A DNA stretch of 64,000 bases from Eucalyptus grandis (lineage: Eukaryota; Streptophyta; Magnoliopsida; Myrtales; Myrtaceae): assembly GCF_016545825.1 (NCBI RefSeq), contig NC_052622.1, forward strand, positions 2,671,001 through 2,735,000, written 5' to 3'. This document shows, piece by piece, positions 1 to 12,173 of this stretch (positions are counted from its first letter, which is position 1; the number at the start of each line of letters is the position of its first letter). The translations under genes and the position numbers were made by a program. The notes under the pieces are model-generated. The model was not told where the DNA came from. It saw nothing but the letters and a program-made list of their open reading frames with translations, and did no database searches.

Positions 1-247
1 GCAACATATGTAATGCTTGAGCATGACAAATCATTTTCCCACTTATGATTTTTCTAAAGAGACTTAAAGATTTAATCCTGAATAATAACATTAAGAATCG
101 TACACGAAAAGAAAATTAAAGAATCCCCTAAAATATGTTCTAAAATTTTTATTGATGAAAAGAACAACTCCAAAAAAGCTAATGGATGCGCTGTCGCCCA
201 TGCCCAATTCCCATTGGAATGGCAGGGCATGATTGAGGCAAAATATT

Positions 248-1117
248 GGAAAAAGTGTTAGAAAAATTCTAAAATTATTGCATTTATGTCAATTTAGTTT
301 GAAAACTTGAATGGTGCCAAATTAATCCTAAACCGTTTCAAGTAATGTCAATTTAGTCCTAAACCTTTTGACTTGGTGCTCATTCAATCTTTTCGAGAAA
401 TTTTAACTAGATTTTTCTGACATGGATGTCGGCCAACATACATAACATCACTTTGGCGTGACATGGACAATTTTTAGTATTATTTTAATATTTTTTCGAT
501 TTTTAATATTTTTTCTTCTTTTTCTCTTTTTCTCTCTCTCCTTCCTTTCTTCCTCAAGGTGATGGCTGGCTAGTAGGAGATAGTCGACCGCCAACCACGG
601 GCTGGGTTAGTTAGCCTTGCCTAGCCGGGGCAAGATGGGCCCTAGCATGGGTTGGCCTTGCCCAAGCCAAATCTAGCGAGGCTACCCTCGCTAGGGCCAC
701 CCTCCCTAAGGCTTGGCCTCACCCGACCATCGCTTACCGACCGGCCACCATCTAGAGGAAGAAGAAAGGAAGGAGAGAAAAAATTCAGAAAAAATAATAA
801 AATAGAAAAACCAAAAATCGAAAAATTATTAAAATTTATTCATGTCAGTGCTAGCGTCTTTGTGTAAGTCGACCAATGTCCACATAAGCAAAATCTAGCG
901 AAAATTTGTCGAAATGACTAAATTGGTACTAAATCGAAAAATTTATGAATAAATTGGTACTATATAAGAGTTTTATGACTAAATTGGCATCATTAAAAAG
1001 TTTATGATTGAATTGGCATCAAGTCAAAAGATTTAGAACTAAAATAGTACTATTAAAAGATTTAGAACTAAATTGATATCAATACAATAGATCTAGAACT
1101 TTTTTGACACATTTCTC
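248..1117. mobile_element. Non-autonomous Mutator-like TIR element, unit A copy
   Basis: Direct repeats GCAAAATATT lie at 238-247 and 1118-1127 and bound this segment. The two ends are imperfect inverted repeats: the left begins GGAAAAAGTGTTAGAAAAA and the right, reverse complemented, begins GAGAAATGTGTCAAAAAAG. The arms are AT-rich and full of short AAATT-GG/TTTAG-type tiles, and the middle (about 560-750) is GC-rich. No transposase is encoded. A 9-10-bp target duplication with long inverted ends fits a non-autonomous Mutator-like element. The same element sits at the same site in units B and C, so it predates the tandem duplication. Confidence 0.75.
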
Positions 1118-1737
1118 GCAAAATATTAGCGAATTTGTTGGAGCAACTAAAGTATTTAAAAAAAAAAAGGGAGGGGGAGGGCAAGAGAGTAGAACGTAAG
1201 AGCATGGGGGTATTGACGAATGTAGGTTCACCCGTTTCCGGTTTGATCCGTTTCCCAACTTTGAAAATGGCGAGCCGGTCACTTTTATTTTCATGTTTCC
1301 ATTTGAATATCTAATTTTCCAAAGCATGATGAGAAAAAATTCAAAGTTAGAGACAAATTCTATACTTCTATCGAAATATTTTATTGTCAAATTATAAGTT
1401 TTTATTTTCTCGCCAACAACAAACTACACCCACTAATTTTTTTTCTAAAGAAATCCAAATAAAACAAAAGTATATGTAGTTGATATGATATGATCCGATC
1501 CCCCTTTGGAATCAGAAATCGGACCACCTAAACATAGATTCCATTTTTAAGAACTGGGAACCGGACTGACAGTCTAAGAAACGGAACCCAATTGGCCAAT
1601 TCAGTTTCATCCAAGCGATTTTCAATTTGGGCAGTCCATTTTGCACACTACCACATTGAATGCATCCCTAGTTTCTGATGATGGCGTGGCAGTCATAAGA
1701 TGTGGCCAAGTAAAAGATGGGCTCAAATGGGATAGTG
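1118..1737. other. Intergenic, no gene seen
   Basis: Shared with unit B (27743-28267). Unit B lacks about 155 bp corresponding to 1585-1737. I see no credible coding or RNA gene; the reading frames here are short and not conserved between the units. Confidence 0.6.
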
Positions 1738-1905
1738 AATGGGATGGGTTTTGAGGGGGTTCTTAAAAGGCATTTAGAGAGAGAAGGGAGGCAAGGAATG
1801 ATAGTGAGAATGGAGGGTCGACAGTCTCCCAAAAATCGGAAAGTTGATATCATCTCTGTAAATATTCCTGACATTGATGAGGCAGCGAGACATCCAAATC
1901 AGTGA
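1738..1905 (-). pseudogene. Relic of RLP 5' flanking region
   Basis: The stretch resembles the upstream region of RLP-A at about 8818-9040: both carry a GTTTTGAG...GGATTCTTAA...AGGCAAGGAATGATAGTGA pattern followed by a GACAATCTCCCAAAAATC block. No coding part follows. I read it as the remnant of a lost RLP copy. The unit B equivalent is 28268-28430. Confidence 0.55.
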
Positions 1906-2036
1906 ATGGGCCGCGTACATTTGGAGATGAGACTTACGTTAGAGGCTTACAAAGCTAAGCTTCCTCAGAACTCAATGCACCATTGTTGCGGCTGCTATAC
2001 TTGGTATATGCATTCCCGATCGCGAACGCCATATCT

Positions 2037-2041
<5 letters not shown>

Positions 2042-2123
<82 letters not shown>
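2042..2123. repeat. (CT)n microsatellite, long allele
   Basis: About 41 uninterrupted CT dinucleotides. The orthologous site in unit B (28565-28590) has only about 13. Open frames across this tract on both strands are artefacts of the dinucleotide repeat. Confidence 0.97.
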
Positions 2124-2124
<1 letters not shown>

Positions 2125-4654
2125 ATACTTTCACGCATAACCACTTCTGGATCTTCCTCACTACCAGCCAAGCTCCGATTTCTCACCGGAATCTAACTTC
2201 AATTTTTTGTACTTTTTGTTCCCTAACGTGTATGTCATTTTCTCTGCCTTTTTTTCCTCTTAACTTTGAAAATGGCCAATCACTTCTAAGTTCTCTTTAT
2301 GGTATTCAGTCTTCAAGAAATTGCCAATTCAGCAGGCAATGCTTGCATGTACTCTCATCCAGAAAACAGATGAAAATTCTATCAAACACGAGATTGTTAC
2401 GGAATGCACCTTCCTTAGTTCAAATCCTTACACCTCGTGATTGCTTATTAAGTACATGGAAGGGTAGTGACTGCTCATACAACAATTAAAATGGGAAGAA
2501 ATGCATAAAAAAAAAAAAAAGTTCTCAACTTGAACACGATACCGATGCGCTGATTCTCGTACTATATTTCGTCGACCTAGTAAAAGGGTATGCAATCCTC
2601 CTAATACTTTCCTCTTTTGCATACACACACAAGTTCAAAATCATTTCAAGAGAATGCTTGCAAAGGTGTGCAATCCGCCAAGGTATATTTAAGTGTTGGT
2701 GTTTTTTTAATTGAATGGATGTTCAAAAACTGAAATGAAGTTGTGTTGAATGTCATGTAGATCTCAAGCAAAAGACTCGAGACTGATTTAAAGCGAATTT
2801 TAAAAAGAGTGAGAAAAGTCATTGATATAATATAATTGACTTCAATATATATAAATTAGTTCACAGGCACCGTGCGTAACACACTATTAAAGGCTAGTTA
2901 AATAGAATGAGAAATCAAGATGATGGTTCTACAGTTAAAGAAGGTGATAATTTCTTTAGTCAGGACATGAGGATTGAGAACACTGAAGATGGATATTCAG
3001 AGAGATTGTTCAGTGTCTTCAGGTCCTCACCCTTTTTTCTGAGAGATTCCACAATTTAGTTTCTAGTCAGAATGACAATTGACAAGCAGATAGCATGCAT
3101 AAACAATGCAGAAACTTAGATCTGCATCAACCCTTGTAAATATGACTAGCCGAATCTACATTTGTGTCATGAAGCTTTTGTCTACATTTGCAGTAAACCA
3201 CATCATCGCAAACCAAAAATCCATATATAATGGAGAATCATGGTTTCCTTGAGAAAATTTTCTAAAACCATATCTGGATTTCAAAAGTAAGCCCTTCAAT
3301 TCACAGTGCAGCTACTTGACCGTCAGGAGTAGCGACTGAATAACAATACAAGAACTATACATCAGTGATGACTTTAATTTCTCTAGATAGTTAACATTAT
3401 AAAAAAAAATTTCAAATCTAATTCCAGATTTTAAACACCTGTGCTGAAAGTTAACATTATAAAAAATTTGCCAACATTTTAAAGTTACAAATGTCAATAT
3501 CGAATTATGAATTATTTCTTGATTAGATATGCCAATCACTTTTAAGGTTATTTACCAACGTGTATTGGTTGTGAGTGGACAAGTGCACAAGCACAAGTGG
3601 GTCTTAGATCAAAGCAGAGAACACGATTAAGGTGAGAGAGGAAAGGACAAAAATCAGATTAGATATTTTTCTTTCTTAAGTCTTAATAATTTTTTTTTTT
3701 TTTAAATTTGGGCCAATGTATGTGTCTTCGGAATTCAACATTTGTAGCCCAACTGTCCTGAACTTTTCATAAAAAGATTAGGCGGGCCTAGGTAAATCAA
3801 CTCCAAGAAACAACTGTGGGGTCACCGTGTTGATAAACTACTAGTTTAGTCAGTACACTTTACATATTTTATAATAAAAAAAAGATAAAAATTACTAACT
3901 TATCATAATGGGTTATCATTAATTTCAAATTTTACCGGTATGGCTTAGTAAACTACTAAATATAATGAATTTGACAATATTCCAATAAATTAGTAAACAA
4001 AATCTTTAAAATGATTGGGATGCCCCACATCATTTATAGAATTTCCCAACAACCTAAAAGTAACAATATTTTTCAAATATTACAAGTATGGTTAGTAAGC
4101 TTTCACTTTATAACGAATTTACCAATATTTGAATTCTCATTTCACATTGAGAAGAGTTGTTTCTTCACATTTCCTCCATCATTGTGATTTGGAGTTCATG
4201 CTAATTTGTTTCCCATGTCTCGAAATTGATAAAGGAAACATAATCTTGGGAAAGGAATATATTGAACATCGGCGGCCCCTATGCAAATAATAATTTCGAG
4301 TCCTAATTTTGTATTGCCCTCAACATGCAATTAACAACAAAAGCATAAACAGGACGAAATGAAATTTGCCAACATAATTTCACATCATTGACAACCAAAA
4401 CATTTAAAGTATAATAACACGAAGTACTGCTAGATTGCTAAGCAACACCAAATTACAAAATGACATGATTTGCACTTTCCAAGCCATTCCATTGACGGCT
4501 TGCTGGAACAAGGTTGAAATTAAAGAAAAAAATATCAATTACTACTGATAAAGAGAAACAGACCAACTACAAAGACGATTCTACTTGAACATGAAAACAA
4601 GAACTTCACGAGATCAATAAAGCATTGGACTAATTGATGTGGATAACGGGCCTG
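2124..4654. other. 3' flank of RLP-A, no gene seen
   Basis: AT-rich sequence with no convincing gene. It aligns to unit B in two separate places, 28591-31033 and 49082-50439, and the join is near 3395. A short filler reading TTAACATTATAAAAA occurs at that join and again at about 3450, which suggests an end-joining deletion scar. Confidence 0.6.
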
Positions 4655-6024
4655 TTACACTCTTCTCAATCTCCTCCTCAACTTGGCCACCTTCACTGCA
4701 ACAATCACGTACACCATGTCCGCTTTACGATCCACAAAGTTGAAGTACACCCATCTCCAGTTCTTCTTGTACACCAAACTGCCAACAACTCCCCAAAACC
4801 CAGTCGCAAACCCAAGTAATATTACTATGTAGAACATTACCTTTTCAAGCTTACCTTCTTCATTGGCAACTTCTTCCGATGCTTGAGGGGCCGTTGCTTC
4901 GAGGCATTTCTTTTGTAGAGGATCACCACAAAGTAGAGGATTGTCGGCATAAATGGAAGGATCATCAAGTGTCTGGATTTGATTTCCCTTCGGAATTGGC
5001 CCCATGAAGTTGTTGTGTGACAAGTTTAGTTTGCTCAGTGATATGAATGCAGAAAAGCTTTGTGGGATTGTTCCCGAAAGGTGATTATTCGAAAGATCAA
5101 GTGACTCGAGCAATCTCATGTCTCCAATCATAGTCGGGATGCCTCCAGAAAGAAAGTTGCGCGATAAGTTCAAGCCTCGCAATCCGGAGAGCAAGGAAAG
5201 CTCTCCTGGAATCTGCCCAACCAATTTGTTGCTCGAGAGATCTAAATTCACCATAAGCTGTAGATCAAGTGTTGTGTAGTCAAGATTCATCCCCTTCACA
5301 ACCTGCTCCACATGCTCTTGAGTCCAATCCGTTGGAGCGATGGCCGCTGTAGTGTTGAACGCTGTTGGCCCAAGCATGGGAAGTGTAGCCACATAAGCAG
5401 GAGAGAGTGAGTTGCCTTCGTCTATGCTTTTGTTTAGTTTCATACCTTTCATATAGCCAAGACAATTTGGAATCGTTCCTGTTAGATTGTTGACTGCCAT
5501 GTCCAATATTTGCAGTGCAGAGAGTAAGCATAGTTGTGAAGGAATGTTTCCATTGAACATGTTTTCCCGCAGTCTAAGAATCTGCAATAACCGAAAACTT
5601 GGTCCAATCCAATGTGGAACACTTCCTGAGATTTTGTTTTCTCCAAGATCCAAAATTTGCAAGTGTCTACAATAGTTCAAAGTCATAGGAATTTCTCCAT
5701 GGAGACTATTGTTGTTCAAGTGTAATGACACAAGCCCAATTAGATTTCCCAAAGAGTTTGGTATGACTCCGTACAACTTATTGGATGATAAATCAAGGTT
5801 CCCCAACAGGCTCTCCTTCCAACATGCGGGAATTTCACCAACTAATTCATTCCTTCCAAGGTGCAATTCATGCAGAAATTCCATCTCGCATATTGAGGTG
5901 GGTATTGGACCACTTAAGAAATTATCATTTAGATTCAAGGTTTTCAAGGTTTCCAATTGATCCTGAAATCACTAGGCCAATATCTTGCGAAAAGGAAACT
6001 TCAATTGAGATCCTGCAAGAAATC

Positions 6025-6896
6025 TAATGAATTTATTTGGTTGTGAGAGAGATCTAACAAGACAGAGGAAAAGAAATTTCAACCGAGATCCATTTATTTG
6101 GTTGCAAGAGAGATCTAATGAATTTATTTGGTTGTGAGAGAGATCTAAATATAGAACATAAAATTTTTTCAATGGAGGTCTATTTATTTGGTTTTGAGAG
6201 AGATCTAACCAAGGACTAAAAAAATTGAGATCCATTTTTTGGTTGCAAGAGAAATCTAATGAATTTATTTGGTTGTGAGAGAGATCTAACGAAGATAGAC
6301 CAAAAGGAAATTTCAACCGAGATCCATTTATTTGGTTGTGAGAGAGATCTAAAGATAGATCATAAAATTCCAAAGAGCTATTTATTTGGTAGTGAGAGAG
6401 ATCTAACCAAGAAGACTAAAGAAAGATCCATTTATTTGGTTGCAAGAGAGATCTAATGAATTTAGAAAGATCTAACGAAGACAGACTAAAAGGAAATTTC
6501 AACTGAGATCCATTTATTTGGTTGCAAGAGAGATCTAATGAATTTATTTGGTTGTGAGAGAGATCTAACCAAGACAGACTAAAAGGAAATTTCAACCGAG
6601 ATCCATTTTTTTGGTTGCAAGAGAAATCTAATGAATTTATTTGGTTGTGAGAGAGATCTAACGAAGACAGACTAAAAGGAAATTTCAACCGAGATCCATT
6701 TATTTGGTTGTAAGAGAGATCTAAATGTAGAATATAAATAAATTCCGAAGATTCATTTATTTGGTTGGGAGAGAGATCTAACAAATTTATTTGGTTGTGA
6801 GAGAGATCTAAAAATAGATCATAAAATTCCAAAGAGCTATTTATTTGGTAGTGAGAGAGATCTAACGAATTTATTTGATTGTGAGAGAGATTCAAG
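6025..6896. repeat. Minisatellite expansion inside the LRR domain of RLP-A
   Basis: About 19 modules of roughly 28-30 bp with the core GGTTGTGAGAGAGATCTAA are arranged in a higher-order pattern, with spacers such as GACTAAAAGGAAATTTCAAC. On the minus strand each module encodes LDLSHNQIN or LDLSCNQIN and the spacer encodes GSRLKFPFS. The period is well short of a 24-residue LRR, so the array is not ordinary LRR duplication. One module (about 6460-6475) is truncated and shifts the frame. RLP-B has two modules at the matching place (51766-51830). Confidence 0.92.
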
Positions 6897-7716
6897 TAGG
6901 ATAATGACATGAGACCTAGCCAATTTGGGAGAGATCCTGAAATGGAGGCATTGGACAAATCTATCATCATGAGACTGGCTTGCGTTCTTATCCATCGGAA
7001 ATTCTGTTCCAAACTTGCATGACCCCATCCTCATGAACCGGAGATTGAAAGGTGGTATCCAGTCAAAATCCACCTCAATAGCTAAATGGTTGTTGCTGAT
7101 ATCTAAGTTTTGCAGCTTTGAGAGGTTGGAGAAGTGGATTTGGGAAACTGTTCCTCCTAAGGAATTTGCTGAAAGATCTAAAGAGGAAAGATATTGAAGT
7201 TGTCCAAGACTCTGTGGAATAGTACCATTTAGAAGATTGTTGTTGAGATCTAAAAATGATAAGACTTGCAATCTTCCAAATGCATCGGGAATATTCCCTG
7301 TTAATTGATTATCAGAAAGACAAAGTACTCTCAAGCATAACCAATCATATGGAGATGGTATGGTTCCATGTAATTGATTATATGATAAGTCAAGTACCGT
7401 CAGGTTTTTCAAGTGAAATAGCCAATCTGGCAAAGTCCCCTGAAGAAAATTATTGCTTATCCCCAGTCGCTTGAAGTTTTTCCCGATAAGCCCTGAAGAA
7501 CTTCCCTCCACTAAAAATATCTCCTCATGAAGTTCGTTAGCATCCAAATATAGTGACTTGAGGAACGGTTTTTCCCTTAAGAAGGAGAACAACCCTCCTT
7601 CGATGCTTTGTAACAAATTGTTTGCAAGATTGAGATCGACAAGACTTCTCAAGTTATTGAACCACCTTGGTATTGAAGAGTTGAAATAGTTTGACGAAAG
7701 ATGAAGGTGCCGGAGA

Positions 7717-7941
7717 GAAGTCATGTTTTGAAATGGAATGCTTGGGATGGGACCCCCGAATAAATTCAGTGAAAGATCGAGGTATTCAAGAGAAGTCATA
7801 TGTTGAAATGGAATGCTTGGGATGGGACCCCCGAATAAATTCAGTGAAAGATCGAGGTATTCAAGAGAAGTCATATGTTGAAATGGAATGCTTGGGATGA
7901 GGCCCCCCAACGAATTCCCTGAAAGATCGAGGTACTCAAGA
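7717..7941. repeat. Three tandem 75-bp LRR units in RLP-A
   Basis: Units 7717-7791, 7792-7866 and 7867-7941 each encode one 25-residue LRR reading SLEYLDLS...GGPIPSIPFQ on the minus strand. The middle unit is almost identical to its neighbours, so at least one duplication is recent. The frame is kept because the period is a multiple of three. Confidence 0.9.
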
Positions 7942-8728
7942 TGAAGAGCAGTAGAATTCGCCAAGCAATCAAAAGACGGGTGAGAGTTATAAAGCCCACA
8001 ATATGATAGGCTCAAATGGGATAAAGATGGGAGTGCACTAATCACCTTCATGAGGTCTCCAGATTTGTTAACATGTATTCCACTCATGTCAAGGTACTTT
8101 AATTTCTGAAGATGTGAAAGCCACTGAAAGTCATCAACAGCACCCGCGTGATAATAACCATGGAGATCGAGGACTTCCAACTCGGTGAGATTTCCCCATT
8201 CATGAGGAACAATTGCAAAATGGAAAGAGTGTGACAAATCAAGGTACCTCAACTGCTTCATGGAGCCGATGAATTTGGACATGTGCGCATTTTCGAAAAA
8301 AATCCCGCTCAAGTCTAGGTAGCTCAAGTATCTCAAGTTGAGCAAAGAAGAGTTTAGTTCACCAGCTTCTGAAAAACTCGTTGGGACGAGTAATCATCCA
8401 ACGAGTAATCATATTCTGATGAAAACCAGAGTTCTTCTCCTGGTGGGAATGGATATTCATTTACTGATGTGATTTGGAGCTTGACGACGTGTCCATTTGC
8501 TCGATTGCACGTCACTCCGATCCATCGACAGCAATCTTCACCATTCCAAGAAGAAAGGACGTGAGATGGGTCTGAGAGACTTTGTCTGAGTTGCAGCAGA
8601 GCGTTCCTTTCTTCTTCAAAGCAGATGGAGGATGAGTTTCCGTTTCTGCACAAGCATACATATGCATTGTCTAAAATTAACAACAGACTTACTAATACAA
8701 GCACTTTTACACTATCATGTCCCGCCAT

Positions 8729-9430
8729 GAACGATGATGAAATTGAAAATGAAAGGTATATTGCACGCCGGCTCAGGCTTCAAGTCTTTGGCTTGGGTGC
8801 ATTTGTTTAAATTTTGGGAAGTTGGTTTTGAGTGGATTCTTAAGAATGGACAAAGGATATTTATAGTGAGCAAGGCAAGGAATGATAGTGAACGTAATCA
8901 ATTATTGTTCTATATCATCAGTGTACGATGCATATCATGTGTACATAATTTCATTTACCATCTCTTTAAACGTAAACATCAGTTTGTTGATTTTAAAATT
9001 ATCCAGCAACATCCTTATGACTTGACTCCAAATCGACAATCTCCCAAAAATCAGACTTTTGTGCTTACAGTCGAAGATGTTCCTGACCGGTCGCATTTCA
9101 TTAGCATTGATTGGACCGGTGGAGTTAAGGCTTGCGTTGTAACAGGCATATGCCCCAAATAATTGATGAGGCAGTTATATATTTCAAAATCATACTTTTA
9201 ATTTATTAGCTAGATGAAAACCCACCAAGCTGTAATTGTATCCCATCATCGAACAATGTAGGATAAGGTTAGAATATGCGCAAATTGGATTGGGAAGACA
9301 TCAGGCGAAAAACTTGAAGATTAAGGAATAAAATATGCGGGACCCACTAATAAATTAAAGTTAAAAGAGTGATATGAAGATATGAGGAACTTGGCTTTTT
9401 TTTGCTTTTTTGTGAATTCGTGGGAGGAGG
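8729..9430. promoter_or_regulatory. RLP-A upstream region
   Basis: This sequence lies directly 5' of the RLP-A start and is well conserved with the RLP-B upstream region (53738-54470). It is probably the promoter and 5' UTR, by position only. I could not single out a secure TATA box or known element. Diverged copies of the block occur at 1738-1905, 28268-28430 and 47770-48015. Confidence 0.45.
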
Positions 9431-9667
9431 AGCTGCTGGCCGAATCTCATGTTTGTGGAATTTATGTATGGCCAAGTTTTGCAGTACAAAACCTGCAAGC
9501 ACCAAGTCAAGTCTCGAGGTCTATGTCATTCATCTTATACAACGACTTGGGCTGCTGGCCCGACCGCATGTTTGTGGAATTTATGTATGTGCCAAGTTTC
9601 GCAGTGCAAGACCCGCAAGCACCAAGTCAAGTCTTGAGGTCCATGTCATTACCTTATACAACGACTT
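9431..9667. repeat. Tandem duplication of about 118 bp, unit A only
   Basis: Two copies, about 9431-9548 and 9549-9667, each start GCTGCTGGCC and end in ACAACGACTTGG. Unit B has one copy (about 54464-54575). The open frames across it arise from the duplication and are not conserved in unit B. Confidence 0.85.
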
Positions 9668-10379
9668 GGGTCTATATTGATCTGTTTGCATTTATTTTGC
9701 AAAAATGCATTTCAATTAGAATTTTAATGAAATGGACGCTTCTTTTCTGTGTAAATCGAGCAACTTACAGGATAATAGTTCATATCAATGTTATGGAAGC
9801 TGTAGGATCATTCTCTGTAAATCAACAGGAGGAAAAAGCTGATTTTCAATTTCATTCAACTGACAATATTCATATTACTACCCTTCCACGCTGTAGAACT
9901 TCCACGGGATGTATATAGATGGAGAAATTATGGAAATGGATCGGAAGAGGAAAAAGTACAAATGGGACATTCCAGATGGATTTGTTATTTTAATTTTTTA
10001 TAATCCAAGATGGAAATAAAGATTGTCACACAATTATTTCTCTTCTATATATTATTGAATGGTGATCTTGTTGAAGAAACTTAGACCGATGACTAAAAAG
10101 ATAAGCCATTGAATTACGGACAGGAAAAGTTAATAATTTAAACATGTGCATTCAATGGACAAATATTAATAATTTAAACAGGCACGCAAATACGAATAAA
10201 TGTTGATAAATTGTTGTGGGAGTTGGTAATTTTGAACTGACCAAATGAACATTGATAGGTGATTCAAGTTTCTGCAACCTAATTCCATTCCAAGAATTTA
10301 GGGCATGACCTATTGGCCTTTATAAGATAAAGGACGAAATCTCCGGCTAAATATAGTGATTTAACGAGAATATCAATTT
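9668..10379. other. Intergenic, no gene seen
   Basis: AT-rich sequence shared with unit B. At about 10055 it holds the uninterrupted target (TATATTATTG) into which the 55035-55927 element inserted in unit B. No gene was recognised. Confidence 0.6.
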
Positions 10380-11433
10380 ATTAAAACCTTTCATCAAATA
10401 AATATGCTAACAAGAACAAGGCCTTGTGAATAAATCAAAACGAGTGTCATATATTTCATTTTAAAAGCTTTTACTCAAGTGATGTAAAACAGAGTCCCAT
10501 GCCACCTTTCGCTCTCTCTATGACTCGATTAAGTTTGCTTATATTCAGAACCTGAAATGCTAAAAAGTGGGGTGAGCAAATATACAGTTCGATAAGTGAT
10601 AATCACCCTTCTATATGATCAAGCAAAAAAAAGAATGCAACTTTAGAAACTAAGTGTGCATCCATATATATCAAGACAATTGAATTCATTGCATTCCCCA
10701 TGTTTTAAGCATAATGCTTATATTCCAACACTCATAAGGGATGCACCCTATCATAAAGCATGCAACATAATAAATACAACATATTTCATACTCATTCAAT
10801 TGCCCATATCAAGAAAACTCTACCGTCATGCTTCATCAGGCTCAAAAACCATAATTGGCTATAGTTACGCCTCGAAAATCAAATTTGTTGTCATTAAACC
10901 CCGGAACAGAACTCGTCCGCACATGTATGCCATATCATGTCTCAATAAGTTAATTCACAATAAATATCAAATCCATACCTCAATACAACATGCTGGCGTT
11001 AACAGGGTTACTAGGATAGTTACTTAAAAAATGGCTTTTACACATTTTTAAGTAATATGAAGTGAATTTCGGTATTCTTAGAGCATACAAATAGAATTTA
11101 CAAAGGGGTGTATGGGTGTGCTCAAATTTCATAACATGTCATGTGCACCAGTGATTTACATGCCGTGTGAGTAACGGATGCGCGCATCCAACGTATCCAA
11201 CAATTCCAGGGAATCTAATCATCGTTTTGGTTTTCAATTGCGATTGGACGTTTTCATGTTTCTTTCAATTGAAGGTCGTGAAATTGAAAGTCCACGAATA
11301 ACTCCAACCCGAGTCAACCTTTATCACTTTTCCATGAATCTCTAACTTCATCCTTAAGCTAGTCCAGTATTAGTTTTCTTTTTTTCGTTTTTCTATTTTT
11401 GTGAAGCAGCAGTCCCAGTAGAGTACCTATGTC
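10380..11433. repeat. Older dispersed block, copy 1
   Basis: This block is related to 14215-15383 and, more distantly, to 24720-25260. Shared landmarks are AAAACCTTTCAT near the left end, GCTTTTACTCAAGT, and GTGAAATTGAAAGTC...CCGAATAACTCCAA near the right end. The arrangement shows an older round of duplication within the unit. No gene was recognised; the open frame at 10656-11027 is low in coding character and is frameshifted in unit B. Confidence 0.7.
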
Positions 11434-11816
11434 TCACTTCCATAGGTTAGAGTTGAAACAGAGAGGAAAGGGGTTCGCCTTTGCCATCGCTATAAGCCGA
11501 TAAAATCTTCCCTCGGTCATTTCAATGTGGAAATATCCCGCAAGCACCACGTCTTTGAGGTCCATATCCTCATTCTTCCAGATCCTCTTTGTCCAGATTT
11601 TTATGCGTCCATATTTATCTAGTTTGCATTCATTTATTTTATAATGAGCAAATATCGTGTATCTTTTATAATGCCATATTGTTCTACAAATGTTCCCTTT
11701 GAGCATATAATATCCCAAAATTACATCCATCAAAATTGGCAAAATGGATTTAATTGATGCGAATGTAAAATGTTTATGATTAAATTGATCAAATTAAAAT
11801 ATTTATGCATGAATTG

Positions 11817-12120
11817 GAGAAAAGTACCAAAAAAAATCTTAACCCTATTGCAGTTGTACCAATTCAATTCTAAACATTTCAATTAAACCAATTTAGTTCT
11901 AAACCTTTTGAAATTAGTACTAATTCAATCAATCCAGCCAATTTAAACCAGAAATTTCTAACGTGGATGCAAATCATCATATGTGACATGGCCAATGCTA
12001 ACGTTGATATTTTTAAAAAGATTTTAAATACTTTTTGAAATTTTTATTATTTTTAATTAATCTTTTATTTTCTTTTTTAATCTATTTTCCTCCTTTTACT
12101 TCTTTTCTCTTTTTCTTTCC

Positions 12121-12173
<53 letters not shown>

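Larger units (their letters stand above)
4655..8728 (-). pseudogene. EIX-type LRR receptor-like protein, broken (RLP-A)
   Basis: Members of this class are plasma-membrane receptors with an extracellular LRR domain and no kinase; they signal through partner kinases in defence. Reading from 8728, the start MAGHDSVKVLVLVSLLLIL is a signal peptide, followed by an LRRNT_2 cap with the paired cysteines of DCCRWIGVTC. Then come many 24-25-residue LRRs of the LxxLxLxxN...GxIP type, an island region near 5270-5440, further LRRs, the C-terminal cap (NPLLCGDPLQKKC), one membrane helix (about 4780-4850) and a short basic tail ending RLRRV. Lesions: a deletion plus frameshift at 8345-8400, a frameshift near 6985 (FPMDKN replaces the FPRWIRT expected in frame), a stop at 6416-6418 and another at 5972-5974. 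The last 433 codons are open. The ancestral gene was probably about 1,000 residues. Identity as an RLP is firm; inactivity is an inference that a sequencing error would weaken, but unit B has different lesions. Confidence 0.9.

Noticed and set aside
2410..2430. GTTCAAATCC, reminiscent of a tRNA T-loop
   Set aside because: No matching acceptor stem, D arm or anticodon arm around it. The same holds for GGTTCAAATC near 39970 on the minus strand.
1983..2489. Open frames of 60-168 codons on both strands across the CT repeat
   Set aside because: They encode runs of Leu-Ser or Arg-Glu from the dinucleotide repeat and are not kept in the unit B copy.
6025..6896. Regularly spaced repeats that could suggest a CRISPR array
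   Set aside because: The spacers are themselves repeated and both strands fit an LRR-coding minisatellite inside an RLP gene in a plant genome.
9382..9918. 178-codon plus-strand frame
   Set aside because: It runs through a recent 118-bp tandem duplication and is disrupted in unit B.
10656..11027. 123-codon plus-strand frame
   Set aside because: No domain; the matching frame in unit B (56625-56843) is shortened and shifted.
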